From assembly GCA_002433675.1 (NCBI GenBank), contig DJIP01000161.1, forward strand, positions 1 through 19,763: a DNA stretch of 19,763 bases, given 5' to 3'. Position 1 is the stretch's first letter. Each line of letters starts with the position of its first letter. The notes beneath the pieces were generated by a model, which saw only the letters and a list, made by a program, of their open reading frames with translations, did not search any database and was not told where the DNA came from. This document shows, one piece after another, positions 1 to 6,978 of this stretch. A program made the position numbers and the translations under genes. Source of the stretch: Halomonas halophila. Lineage in GTDB: Bacteria > Pseudomonadota > Gammaproteobacteria > Pseudomonadales > Halomonadaceae.

Positions 1-1061
1 GCGGTGCCGATGATGCCGGCGATGACCAGGGCGACCGGGTAGCTGACCCTTGGCGCGCCGGCGTTGACGAAGGTCAGCGCCGCCGGGATCAGGTTGGCCG
101 CGTTGTTGGTCGACCACTGGGCCAGGATCACCATCGCCAGCAGTGCGATCAGGGTAAGACCGCCGCCCTGGCCCTGGATGACGGTGACCGGATTCCAGTC
201 ACCGGCGGCGATAAAGGACACGCCGCCGATCAGCGCGATCCAGGCCTGGGTGGCCGGCAGCGCGAGGAACTGGGCGACGAAGACGTTCTTGTTGCGTCGA
301 AAGAAGCTGCGCTCGCCACCTTTCGTCTTGAGGAAGCGGGTCAGGTTGGGGATATCCACCGCCAGCGCCGACCAGAACGCCATGTTGGCGAAGAACAGGC
401 CAAGGGCGGCCACATTCTGGTCGCCGACAAAGGTCCAGATATTGATGCCCTGGGTCTCGGCAAGCACGTCGAGAGTGAAGTACATCCACACCGAGATGGC
501 CACGATGCAGGGGGCGGCGATCGACGCCAGCAGTTCCACCGCGCGGATGCCCAGGGCGGTGTTGACGATCTGGACCACGGCAAACAGCACATACCACAGG
601 ATCCAGTTGTCCAGGCCCCACAGGTACTCGACGATGCCGTTCAGGGCCAGCGCCCCAAGGTAGGTCTGCACGCCGAACCAGATGGCGGCTACCACCCCGC
701 GGGATACCGCCGGCAGATGGGTGCCCTTGAGCCCGAAGGGCGCGCGCAGGTAGACCGCGAACGACAGCCCGTGTTCGGTACCGATGTCGGCGGTCAGGCT
801 CATCACCACGCCGAGCACCAGGTTGGCCAGGAAGATGATGGCGACGACCTGAATCAGCGGAAGGCCCGCGACCCCGCCGGCACCCAGTTGGAAGGTGGCG
901 ATGATCACCGCCATGCCGATCCATAGCCAGATGAAGCCAAAAAAGCCGATGGTGCGTTGATTCAGCCAGACCGGCAGGATCGCCGCTTCCAGCAGGTGGT
1001 CGCCGCTGTCGCGGGCTGCCGCCGAAGTGGCGGGGGTGGGGGCGTCTTGTGGTGTGGCCAC
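1..1061 (-). CDS. NCS1-family permease (nucleobase/hydantoin/allantoin type), 3' end outside window
   Basis: Inner-membrane cation-coupled importer of the NCS1 family, which carries nucleobases, allantoin or hydantoins. About 353 residues are visible of a usual 430-490; the C-terminus lies beyond the left edge. Read on the minus strand from a GTG start at 1061, with AAGGAG seven bases upstream. There is no ATG at the right place. Hydrophobic segments start near residue 38. The family block RGVVAAIWFGVQTYLG (121-136) places W128 and Q132 four residues apart, like W117/Q121 of the hydantoin carrier Mhp1. W230 sits in the segment before DIPNLTRF, and the pair N319/N323 (STNNAANLIP) resembles N314/N318 of Mhp1. 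These residues contact the ring substrate in Mhp1, so a planar ring amide or nucleobase is likely here. Family assignment is firm; the substrate is inferred. It is divergent from the GntR gene and shares an operator-like element with the amidohydrolase operon. Confidence 0.9.
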   Translation of the reverse strand, partial: MATPQDAPTPATSAAARDSGDHLLEAAILPVWLNQRTIGFFGFIWLWIGMAVIIATFQLGAGGVAGLPLIQVVAIIFLANLVLGVVMSLTADIGTEHGLSFAVYLRAPFGLKGTHLPAVSRGVVAAIWFGVQTYLGALALNGIVEYLWGLDNWILWYVLFAVVQIVNTALGIRAVELLASIAAPCIVAISVWMYFTLDVLAETQGINIWTFVGDQNVAALGLFFANMAFWSALAVDIPNLTRFLKTKGGERSFFRRNKNVFVAQFLALPATQAWIALIGGVSFIAAGDWNPVTVIQGQGGGLTLIALLAMVILAQWSTNNAANLIPAALTFVNAGAPRVSYPVALVIAGIIGT

Positions 1062-1145
1062 GGGAGCGCTCCTTGAATGTCGTTGGTTGTTGTTGGAGGC
1101 GATAGCGACGTCGGACGAAGAGATATCTCCGTTTCGCATAAATGC

Positions 1146-1175
1146 AGTATGGATACAAAAATCATTTTTTGGCAA
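1146..1175 (-). promoter_or_regulatory. Candidate promoter and operator of the NCS1 permease
   Basis: On the minus strand TTGCCA (1175-1170) and CATACT (1151-1146) are separated by 18 bases, giving a plausible sigma-70 promoter with about 80 bases of leader. The spacer is an operator-like element: on the plus strand it reads GGATACAAAAATCATTTTT (1151-1169), including the odd palindrome AAAAAT-C-ATTTTT. An almost identical element lies before the amidohydrolase operon at 2861-2879 in mirrored orientation, matching at 17 of 19 positions. The repeat is directly visible; binding by the adjacent GntR protein is inferred. Confidence 0.6.
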
Positions 1176-1288
1176 GGGCCGTCCTGCGCCTTAAGCCGCA
1201 TAGGGGCCGAGGACAATCTGTAATAGGCTGTTTTCCGGTAAAAAGGCCTTTTCCTGTTCGTGTTGACGGGCATGGATCTTGTGAAGTT

Positions 1289-1307
1289 GGTAACAAACGT
1301 CATTTCC
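1289..1307 (+). promoter_or_regulatory. Second, weaker copy of the shared operator-like element, upstream of the GntR gene
   Basis: GGTAACAAACGTCATTTCC matches the consensus GGATACAAANNTCATTTTT at 13 of 17 defined positions and in the same orientation as the copy at 1151. It lies about 135 bases before the GntR start, a position suited to autoregulation. A chance match is possible because the element is A/T-rich. Confidence 0.45.
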
Positions 1308-1442
1308 GAGTGGCTCGAAAGGGTCCTGAAGAGGTGTCAAGATGGGCGCTTGTTGCCCGGCTGCCGGGCCTTGGATCGTGGCTGCCGGACATCGGTGGCG
1401 TGTAAGCGAGAGGTCAGGTGATTGGACGTCAGGGAGGAACGG

Positions 1443-2459
1443 GTGCTGAGTACGCCAGCTAGGTCGAGGCAGGAGGGCAGTCGCGCCCCCCGCTACGCGC
1501 TGATCCAGGATTCACTGCGAGAAGCCATCGAGTCGGGGCGGGTGCCGCCCAATCAGGTGTTGCTGGAAGGGCCTATCGCACGGCTGTTCGGCACCAGTCG
1601 TGGGCCGGTGCGCAAGGCGCTGGAGCTTTTGCACCAGCAGGGCCTGATCAGCCGCTTTGAAGGGCGCGGCTTTCTCGCGACACCCGATCCCGAGGCGGTG
1701 GAGCCGGCGCGGGAGGCGCTGACCCCCGAGCGTCTTGGTCTCGGCATCGATGAGTCACCGGTGGTGGATACCCGTCCGGCGGCCGAGCGCATCCACGCCG
1801 AGGTCGAGGAGGCGGTGGCCACCTGTCTGGCGTTTGGTCACTTCCGCATCGTCGAGACCAGCCTCAGCGACTACTACGGCGTCAGCCGCACCGTGGCGCG
1901 AGAGGTGCTGGGACGGCTGCGCAGCCAACGGCTGATCGAGAAGGATCGCCACTCCCACTGGCTGGCGGGCCCGCTGACCGCCCAGGCGGTGGCCGAGGAC
2001 TACGAGATTCGAGTGCTGCTGGAGCCGGCGGCGCTCAAGGCCTCTGGCCCGCTGATCGAACGTGAAGAGCTCGAGGTAATGCGCGACCGGGTGCAGCGAC
2101 TGATCGACCACCCCGAGCAGCAGTCTGCCGCGACCATCGCTCGACTGGAACGCGACCTGCACCAGGGTTGCCTGCGCCACTACCGCAATCGCAAGGCCGG
2201 CGAGATGATCGCCCAGAGCCAGTTGCCGGTCATCGTCAATCGCATGTTCTTCCAGACGCTGGGGGTTCCTCGGGACGAGCCCCTGTTGATGGAGCACAAG
2301 CTGGTGATCGATCACCTGCTGTTTGGTGCCTTCGACGCCGCCGCCTCGAGTCTGCAGTCCCACCTCCAGGCGGCGGCCGAGCGCACCCGTCGTCGGCTCA
2401 AGGTGCTGTCGGTGTTCCCCGAACCCGACCTTCCCCCCTACCTTCAACGTATCGTCTGA
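1443..2459 (+). CDS. GntR-family (FCD) transcriptional regulator with two winged-helix domains
   Basis: Cytoplasmic DNA-binding regulator of 338 residues. The GTG at 1443 is preferred over the TTG at 1422 because GGGAGG lies five bases before it. Residues 18-80 form a GntR winged helix (IARLFGTSRGPVRKALELL, then wing FEGRGFLA). Residues 115-177 look like a second one (LSDYYGVSRTVAREVLGRL, then LIEKDRHSHWLAGPL). Residues 184-315 resemble the FCD ligand domain, with metal-site candidates D238, H240 (RDLHQG), H285 and H307. FCD regulators usually have one winged helix and about 220-250 residues, so the extra domain explains the length. It lies between the permease and the amidohydrolase operon, and four operator-like repeats flank it, so it probably controls both. 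Ligand unknown. The GntR/FCD call is firm; the double-domain reading comes from residue patterns and is likely. Confidence 0.88.
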   Translation: MLSTPARSRQEGSRAPRYALIQDSLREAIESGRVPPNQVLLEGPIARLFGTSRGPVRKALELLHQQGLISRFEGRGFLATPDPEAVEPAREALTPERLGLGIDESPVVDTRPAAERIHAEVEEAVATCLAFGHFRIVETSLSDYYGVSRTVAREVLGRLRSQRLIEKDRHSHWLAGPLTAQAVAEDYEIRVLLEPAALKASGPLIEREELEVMRDRVQRLIDHPEQQSAATIARLERDLHQGCLRHYRNRKAGEMIAQSQLPVIVNRMFFQTLGVPRDEPLLMEHKLVIDHLLFGAFDAAASSLQSHLQAAAERTRRRLKVLSVFPEPDLPPYLQRIV

Positions 2460-2570
2460 CGCAAGCGCAGGGCGTGCGTCGGCGCCGCTTTGCACTCAGC
2501 CCACCTGTATTTCCCGCACCCGTTTTCTCCTTTCCCTTTCCTCTTGTGGTCTTTCGCCATCTCTTGCGCT

Positions 2571-2586
2571 CGGCCTGCCTAGGCCG
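2571..2586 (+). terminator. Possible terminator hairpin after the GntR gene
   Basis: CGGCCT-GCCT-AGGCCG is a perfect six-base-pair GC-rich stem with a four-base loop, 112 bases after the regulator's stop codon. No T-run follows, so intrinsic termination would be weak. It may be only a processing or stability structure. Confidence 0.3.
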
Positions 2587-2651
2587 GCGTGCTGTCCTGT
2601 CGCCCCCCCTGGTCTAGAGATAGAAAATGTCAGTTGGATACCGCGTCCATA

Positions 2652-2670
2652 AAAAATGACGTTTTATTCG
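2652..2670 (-). promoter_or_regulatory. Third, degenerate copy of the shared operator-like element
   Basis: The plus strand reads AAAAATGACGTTTTATTCG. On the minus strand it matches the consensus GGATACAAANNTCATTTTT at about 12 of 17 positions and shares the ACGTCATTT core with the copy at 1289. It lies about 200 bases upstream of the stronger copy at 2861. A separate GGATAC occurs nearby at 2635-2640. Confidence 0.35.
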
Positions 2671-2855
2671 ATCGGCATTTTTCGGGCTCGCCTGTTCTTA
2701 CCCATTGGTCGAAGAAGATTTGCACTTTTGGCTGTTGCTGAAAGCCCGAATGGTCGGCCTTGTATCGCCAGTCTTGCCTATTAATGGGCCTAGGGCGCAG
2801 GTTTTGGCTATTGGCGAGCGTCGTGACGCGCTGCTCTACGCCTGAAATCTCCGTC

Positions 2856-2884
2856 TTGACAAAAATGACCTTTGTATCCAGTCT
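2856..2884 (+). promoter_or_regulatory. Candidate promoter and operator of the amidohydrolase-MFS-SDR operon
   Basis: A perfect -35 hexamer, TTGACA (2856-2861), runs into AAAAATGACCTTTGTATCC (2861-2879), the mirror-image copy of the element at the permease promoter. The hexamer 17 bases on, CAGTCT, is a poor -10, so the promoter may need activation or use another -10. In both places the element sits in the same position relative to the direction of transcription, starting TTGNC and ending TTTGTATCCA, which argues for a shared control site. Confidence 0.55.
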
Positions 2885-3026
2885 TCAATTGGTAGCGGTC
2901 GACACAACCGCTGACGCCGCAGGACCGATGGCACGTCGGTAGTCCAGCAAGCGCACGACCGACACCAGGGCCAGTGGCGCCACCGCAAGCCCCAACAAGA
3001 CCAAGCAACAAGACGAGGTGTTCAAG

Positions 3027-3908
3027 ATGGCGAAGAAAGAGATTCTCTGTGCATTTGGTGTCGACGTGGACGCCGTGGCCGGCTGGCTCGGTTCCTACGG
3101 TGGCGAGGACTCCCCCGACGATATCTCCCGCGGCCTGTTCGCCGGCGAGGTCGGTGCACCGCGCCTGCTCAAGCTGTTCGAGCGCTACAACCTGAAGACC
3201 ACCTGGTTCATTCCTGGCCACAGCATCGAGACCTTTCCCGAGCAGATGAAGGCGGTGGTCGACGCCGGTCACGAGGTCGGGGTCCACGGCTACAGCCACG
3301 AGAACCCCATCGCCATGACCCGCGAGCAGGAACGCGACGTGCTCGACTACAACATCGAGCTGGTGACCCAGCTGTCGGGCAAGCGGCCGACCGGCTATGT
3401 GGCGCCCTGGTGGGAATTCAGCCCGGTGACCAACGAGCTGCTGCTCGAGCGTGGCATCAAGTACGACCACAGCCTGATGCACAACGACTTCCACCCCTAC
3501 TATGTGCGCGTCGGTGACTCCTGGACCAAGATCGACTACTCCAAGCCGGCCAAGGAGTGGATGAAGCCGCTGGTGCGTGGCGAAGAGACCGACCTGATCG
3601 AGATCCCGGCCAACTGGTACCTCGACGACCTGCCGCCGATGATGTTCATCAAGAAGTCCCCCAACAGTCATGGCTTCGTCAGCCCGCGCCAGCTGGGCGA
3701 GATGTGGCAGGACCAGTTCGACTGGGTCTACCGCGAGAACGACTACGCGGTGTTCACCATGACCATCCACCCCGACGTCTCCGGCCGTCCTCAGGTGCTG
3801 ATGATGCTCGAGCGACTGATCGAGCATATGCAGAGCCACGAAGGCGTTCGTTTCTGCACCTTCGACGAGATCGCCGACGATTTCGCCAGCCGCCATCCAC
3901 GCGGCTGA
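3027..3908 (+). CDS. Polysaccharide-deacetylase-fold amidohydrolase (HpPgdA / cyclic imide hydrolase type)
   Basis: Cytoplasmic metal-dependent hydrolase of 293 residues without a signal peptide. The ATG at 3027 follows GAGGTG by six bases and gives the family N-terminus [20 protein letters not shown]. The sequence strongly resembles, from memory, the Helicobacter pylori peptidoglycan deacetylase HpPgdA (also 293 residues) and cyclic imide hydrolases of pseudomonads. Visible metal ligands are D15, H87 and H91 (HGYSH), one residue offset from D14/H86/H90 of HpPgdA. APWWEFS and the catalytic-type IHPDVSGRP motif are also present. It is the first gene of an operon with an MFS carrier and two SDRs, next to a ring-amide-type permease and a shared regulator. 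This context favours hydrolysis of a cyclic imide or similar C-N bond over cell-wall deacetylation. Fold and active site are firm; the substrate is inferred. Confidence 0.88.
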   Translation: MAKKEILCAFGVDVDAVAGWLGSYGGEDSPDDISRGLFAGEVGAPRLLKLFERYNLKTTWFIPGHSIETFPEQMKAVVDAGHEVGVHGYSHENPIAMTREQERDVLDYNIELVTQLSGKRPTGYVAPWWEFSPVTNELLLERGIKYDHSLMHNDFHPYYVRVGDSWTKIDYSKPAKEWMKPLVRGEETDLIEIPANWYLDDLPPMMFIKKSPNSHGFVSPRQLGEMWQDQFDWVYRENDYAVFTMTIHPDVSGRPQVLMMLERLIEHMQSHEGVRFCTFDEIADDFASRHPRG

Positions 3909-3972
3909 ACGCGACCCGATCGCGCCTCCCCTGACAACCACACCACAACGATAACGAAAGAGGGTGACGTCA

Positions 3973-5331
3973 ATGACCGAGCCAACCCAAACCGCGCCCT
4001 CCGGGGCCCGTCCCGATGCGGACGAGCCCTGGAACGCTGTCATCACCAAGAAACAGATCGGCTACGCCTCGCTGGTCTGCTTTATCGCCTGGGTGGCGTC
4101 GGTCTACGACTACACCCTGTTCGGCACCCTGTTGCCGGTCATCGCCGAGGACTTCGGCTGGACCACCGCCAAGGCCACCGCGGTCAACACCTGGGCCACC
4201 ATCGGGGTGTTCCTGGTGTCGCTGGTGGTCGGCACCATGCTCGATCGCTTCGGTCGCAAGAAGACGCTGATCCTGCTGGTGATCGGCGGTGCCGTCAGTT
4301 CCGGCCTGTCCGGTATCGCCATCGGCGCCGCTTCCATGGTGATCATTCGCGCCTTCTCCGGCTTTGCAGTCTCCGAAGAGGTGGTCAACGCCGTCTACCT
4401 CAACGAGATCTACAAGAAGGCCAAGGGCCGCGGCTTCATGTACAGCCTGGTGCAGAGCGGCTGGCCGGTCGGTGCCCTGCTGGCCGCTGGCATGACCTCG
4501 CTGCTGCTGCCGATCGTCGGCTGGCGCGGCAGCTTCTTCGTCGCCGCCTGTGCCTCGATCATCGTCATCGTGATGGCGGTCAAGCTGCCCGAGTCGCCGG
4601 TGTTCGCCGCGATCAAGGAAGTCGAGCGGCGGCGCAAGGCGGGTGACGCCGAGGGCGCGGCCCAGCTTGCCGCCGAGCACGACGTCGAGGTCAATACCGG
4701 CAGCAACCTGGGCCTCAAGGGCGTGTTCACGCCGGAACTGCGTCGTCACACCATCTCGCTGTCGCTGGTCTGGCTGTTCAGCTGGATGGCGATCCAGGTG
4801 TTCGCGGTGCTGGGCACCACGGTGCTGGTGGAGGCCAAGGGGGTCAGCTTCGAAAGCTCGCTGTACGTGCTGATCCTGGCCAACGCGGTGGGCTTTGTCG
4901 GTTACCTCAGCCACGGCTGGCTGGGCGACCGCATCGGTCGGCGCAACACCGTGCTGATGGGCTTTCTGCTCGGCGGCGTCGCCAGCATCCTGATGCTGCT
5001 GGGTCCGGCCAGCGACGGTTTTGTCTACCTGATGTACGCCGTCACCCTGTTCTTCCTGCTCGGTCCGTTCGCCGCCATCCTGTTCTACATGGGCGAGTCC
5101 TTCCCGGCCCATGTGCGTGGCACCGGGGCCAACGTGGCCCACGTCATGGCGCCGGTGGGGGCTATCATCGGCTCCGGTCTGGTGTCGGTGCTGCTGACTG
5201 CGGGTGTCAGCATGACCTGGTCGGCGATCCTGGCGGGTTCGCTGCCGCTGGTGCTCAGTGGACTGTTGATGTTCGGCACCCGTCATGTGGACCATCGTGA
5301 ACACGACACCCTCGAGGAGGCGGTGGCATGA
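3973..5331 (+). CDS. MFS transporter
   Basis: Inner-membrane carrier of 452 residues with about 12 hydrophobic segments and a polar central loop (near residues 205-245). MFS signature A appears twice, as expected for the two halves: LDRFGRKK after the second helix and GDRIGRRN after the eighth. ATG 3973 is preferred over GTG 3964, since AGAGG lies nine bases before it and GTG 3964 has no spacing from that site. The style resembles the AAHS/SHS groups that move organic acids, so it may carry the ring-opened acid product or a related acid. Its stop codon overlaps the next gene's start in ATGA, so the two are translationally coupled. The substrate is not readable from sequence. Confidence 0.88.
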   Translation: MTEPTQTAPSGARPDADEPWNAVITKKQIGYASLVCFIAWVASVYDYTLFGTLLPVIAEDFGWTTAKATAVNTWATIGVFLVSLVVGTMLDRFGRKKTLILLVIGGAVSSGLSGIAIGAASMVIIRAFSGFAVSEEVVNAVYLNEIYKKAKGRGFMYSLVQSGWPVGALLAAGMTSLLLPIVGWRGSFFVAACASIIVIVMAVKLPESPVFAAIKEVERRRKAGDAEGAAQLAAEHDVEVNTGSNLGLKGVFTPELRRHTISLSLVWLFSWMAIQVFAVLGTTVLVEAKGVSFESSLYVLILANAVGFVGYLSHGWLGDRIGRRNTVLMGFLLGGVASILMLLGPASDGFVYLMYAVTLFFLLGPFAAILFYMGESFPAHVRGTGANVAHVMAPVGAIIGSGLVSVLLTAGVSMTWSAILAGSLPLVLSGLLMFGTRHVDHREHDTLEEAVA

Positions 5332-6116
5332 GTGCTTTGACACGCGACGATGGTCTGGCCGGCAAGGTCGCCATCATTTCCGGTGCCGCCAGCGGCATCG
5401 GCCAGGCGCTGGCGGTCAGCTACGCCAGGGCCGGCGCCAAGGTGGTCGCCGGCTACTACCCCGGTGACCCCCATGACGTCGAGGCGACCGTCTCGGAGGT
5501 TGCCGATGCCGGCGGCGAGTGTGTGGCGGTGGCGCTGGACGTGCGCGATGGCGCCCAGTGCGACGCCTTGGCCCAGGCCGCCATCGACAGCTTCGGCAGG
5601 CTCGATATCGCGGTGGCCGGCGCCGGCATCCTGCGTCAGGCAGCGCTCGAGGATCTGACCGACGACGCCTGGAACGACATGCTGTCGGTGGACCTGACCG
5701 GCGTGATGCGGATATTTCGCAGCGCGGCGCGGGTGATGACGGGGCCTGGCGCCATGGTCGCGGTGTCGTCCATCGCCGGCGGCGTCTATGGCTGGGACGA
5801 TCACGCCCACTACGCTACCGCCAAGAGCGGGCTGATGGGCCTGGTCCGGTCGTTGGCGGTGGAGCTTGCCCCCCGGGGCATCCGCGTCAATACCTTGATT
5901 CCCGGGCTGATCGAGACCCCGCAGTCGCTGGACCCGGTCAACTCCCTGGGCCCGGATGGCCTTGCCGCCGCGGGCAAGGTGATCCCCGCCGGCCGGGTCG
6001 GCCACGCCGATGAGGTCGCCCGTACGGTGCGCTTTCTGACCAGTGACGACGCCTCCTACGTGACCGGCCAGCAACTGATCGTGGACGGCGGCTTGACCGT
6101 GCGTTGGCCGAGCTGA
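5328..6116 (+). CDS. Short-chain dehydrogenase/reductase (SDR)
   Basis: Classical NAD(P)-dependent oxidoreductase of 262 residues. The cofactor motif GAASGIG is at 19-25 and the catalytic set is S147/S148 with Y162 and K166 (YATAK). The usual NNAG motif reads AGAG (97-100), and the Asn before LTG is Asp (VDLTG); these are tolerated in some SDRs. The C-terminal YVTGQQLIVDGG block is standard. It overlaps the MFS gene by four bases, so it belongs to the same transcript. It probably oxidises or reduces a hydroxy or keto intermediate of this pathway. Substrate unknown. Confidence 0.88.
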   Translation: MSALTRDDGLAGKVAIISGAASGIGQALAVSYARAGAKVVAGYYPGDPHDVEATVSEVADAGGECVAVALDVRDGAQCDALAQAAIDSFGRLDIAVAGAGILRQAALEDLTDDAWNDMLSVDLTGVMRIFRSAARVMTGPGAMVAVSSIAGGVYGWDDHAHYATAKSGLMGLVRSLAVELAPRGIRVNTLIPGLIETPQSLDPVNSLGPDGLAAAGKVIPAGRVGHADEVARTVRFLTSDDASYVTGQQLIVDGGLTVRWPS

Positions 6117-6160
6117 GGCCAGCCGTCAAGGCGCCGGCCAAGGCGCATCCAAGCCAGCGA

Positions 6161-6192
6161 CGCGAGGCGAGGGCGGCGGCCCTCGCCTCGTG
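6161..6192 (+). other. Strong intercistronic hairpin between two SDR genes
   Basis: CGAGGCGAGGG (6163-6173), loop CGGCGG, then CCCTCGCCTCG (6180-6190) form a perfect 11-base-pair stem, extended by a G-T and a C-G pair. It ends about 25 bases before the next gene's ATG and has no T-run. It is therefore more likely an mRNA processing, stability or attenuation element than a terminator. Confidence 0.6.
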
Positions 6193-6216
6193 CCCCCAGC
6201 GAGTGGAGAGAATCCC

Positions 6217-6957
6217 ATGTCACAGAAACTTCAGGGCAAGGTTGCCCTGGTGGTGGGCGGCGCCAGCGGAATCGGCCGTGCCATCGCCAACCTGTTCCAC
6301 GCCGAAGGTGCCACCGTTGCGGTGGCGGACCTCAACGCCGATGCCTGTGATCAGGTGGCCCGCGCGCTGCGCGCCCGGGTCAGCACCCACCGAGTCGACG
6401 TTTCCGACGAGGCCTCGGTGAAGGCGATGGTCGACGAGGTGATCAGCACCCACCAGGTGATCGACGTGCTGGTCAACAGCGCCGGGATCCTCGATGAGAC
6501 GCCGTTTCTCGAGATGACCAGCGAGACCTTCGATCGCATGATCGGCATCAACCTGCGCGGGGTCTTCCTGGTCAGCCGTGAGGTGGCGCCACATATGGTC
6601 GAGCGCAAGGCCGGACGGATCATCAACGTGGCCTCGCAGCTGGCGCTCAAGGGCGGCATGGGGCTATCCCACTACTGCGCCGCCAAGGCCGGGGTGCTGG
6701 GCCTGACCAAGTCCATGGCGCGGGAGCTGGCGCCGTTCAACGTACTGACCAATGCCATCGCGCCTGGCCCCATCCTGACCCCGATGCTCGAGGGGCTGAG
6801 CCCGGAATGGATCGCCGACAAGGAGGCCGAACTGCCGCTCGGACGCTTCGGCAGGGCCGAGGAAGTGGCGCCTTCGGCGCTGATGCTGGCGGCGTCTCCG
6901 GATGGCGACCTGTACCTGGGCCAGACCCTCGGGCCCAATAGCGGCGACGTGATGTAG
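6217..6957 (+). CDS. Short-chain dehydrogenase/reductase, FabG-like
   Basis: Oxidoreductase of 246 residues, a typical FabG-group length. ATG 6217 has GGAG eight bases upstream; the in-frame GTG at 6190 lies inside the hairpin and has no ribosome-binding site. Motifs: GGASGIG 14-20, NSAG 87-90, active-site N112, S140, Y153 and K157 (YCAAK). The C-terminal end LYLGQTLGPNSGDVM differs slightly from the usual TGQxxxVDGG. It is separated from the first SDR by a 100-base gap holding a strong hairpin, so its expression may differ from the upstream genes. Probably a second redox step of the same pathway; substrate unknown. A housekeeping FabG is unlikely without fatty-acid genes around it. Confidence 0.87.
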   Translation: MSQKLQGKVALVVGGASGIGRAIANLFHAEGATVAVADLNADACDQVARALRARVSTHRVDVSDEASVKAMVDEVISTHQVIDVLVNSAGILDETPFLEMTSETFDRMIGINLRGVFLVSREVAPHMVERKAGRIINVASQLALKGGMGLSHYCAAKAGVLGLTKSMARELAPFNVLTNAIAPGPILTPMLEGLSPEWIADKEAELPLGRFGRAEEVAPSALMLAASPDGDLYLGQTLGPNSGDVM

Positions 6958-6978
6958 CGGCCAGACAGGAGTCCGCGA

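Larger units (their letters stand above)
1062..1442. other. Divergent intergenic region between permease and GntR regulator
   Basis: No convincing gene lies in these 381 bases; the short open frames here have no ribosome-binding site or recognisable domain. The stretch holds the permease promoter (1146-1175) with an overlapping operator-like element, and a second, weaker copy of that element (1289-1307) nearer the regulator. The region around 1140-1180 is clearly more AT-rich than the flanking genes, as expected for a promoter. Confidence 0.7.
2460..3026. other. Non-coding region between the GntR gene and the amidohydrolase operon
   Basis: These 567 bases carry no supportable gene. They contain a GC-rich hairpin without a U-tract (2571-2586), a weaker copy of the shared element (2652-2670) and a promoter-like TTGACA fused to the strong copy (2856-2884). 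About 140 bases of leader separate that promoter from the amidohydrolase start. A 60-codon open frame from 2760 runs through the operator and has no ribosome-binding site, so it is not called. Confidence 0.65.

Noticed and set aside
199..1158. Long minus-strand frame rich in Arg/His/Gly across the permease region
   Set aside because: It is an out-of-frame shadow. The adjacent frame from GTG 1061 reads as a clear NCS1 permease with a good ribosome-binding site.
2760..2942. A 60-codon plus-strand open frame
   Set aside because: No ribosome-binding site or domain, and it runs through the promoter/operator at 2856-2884.
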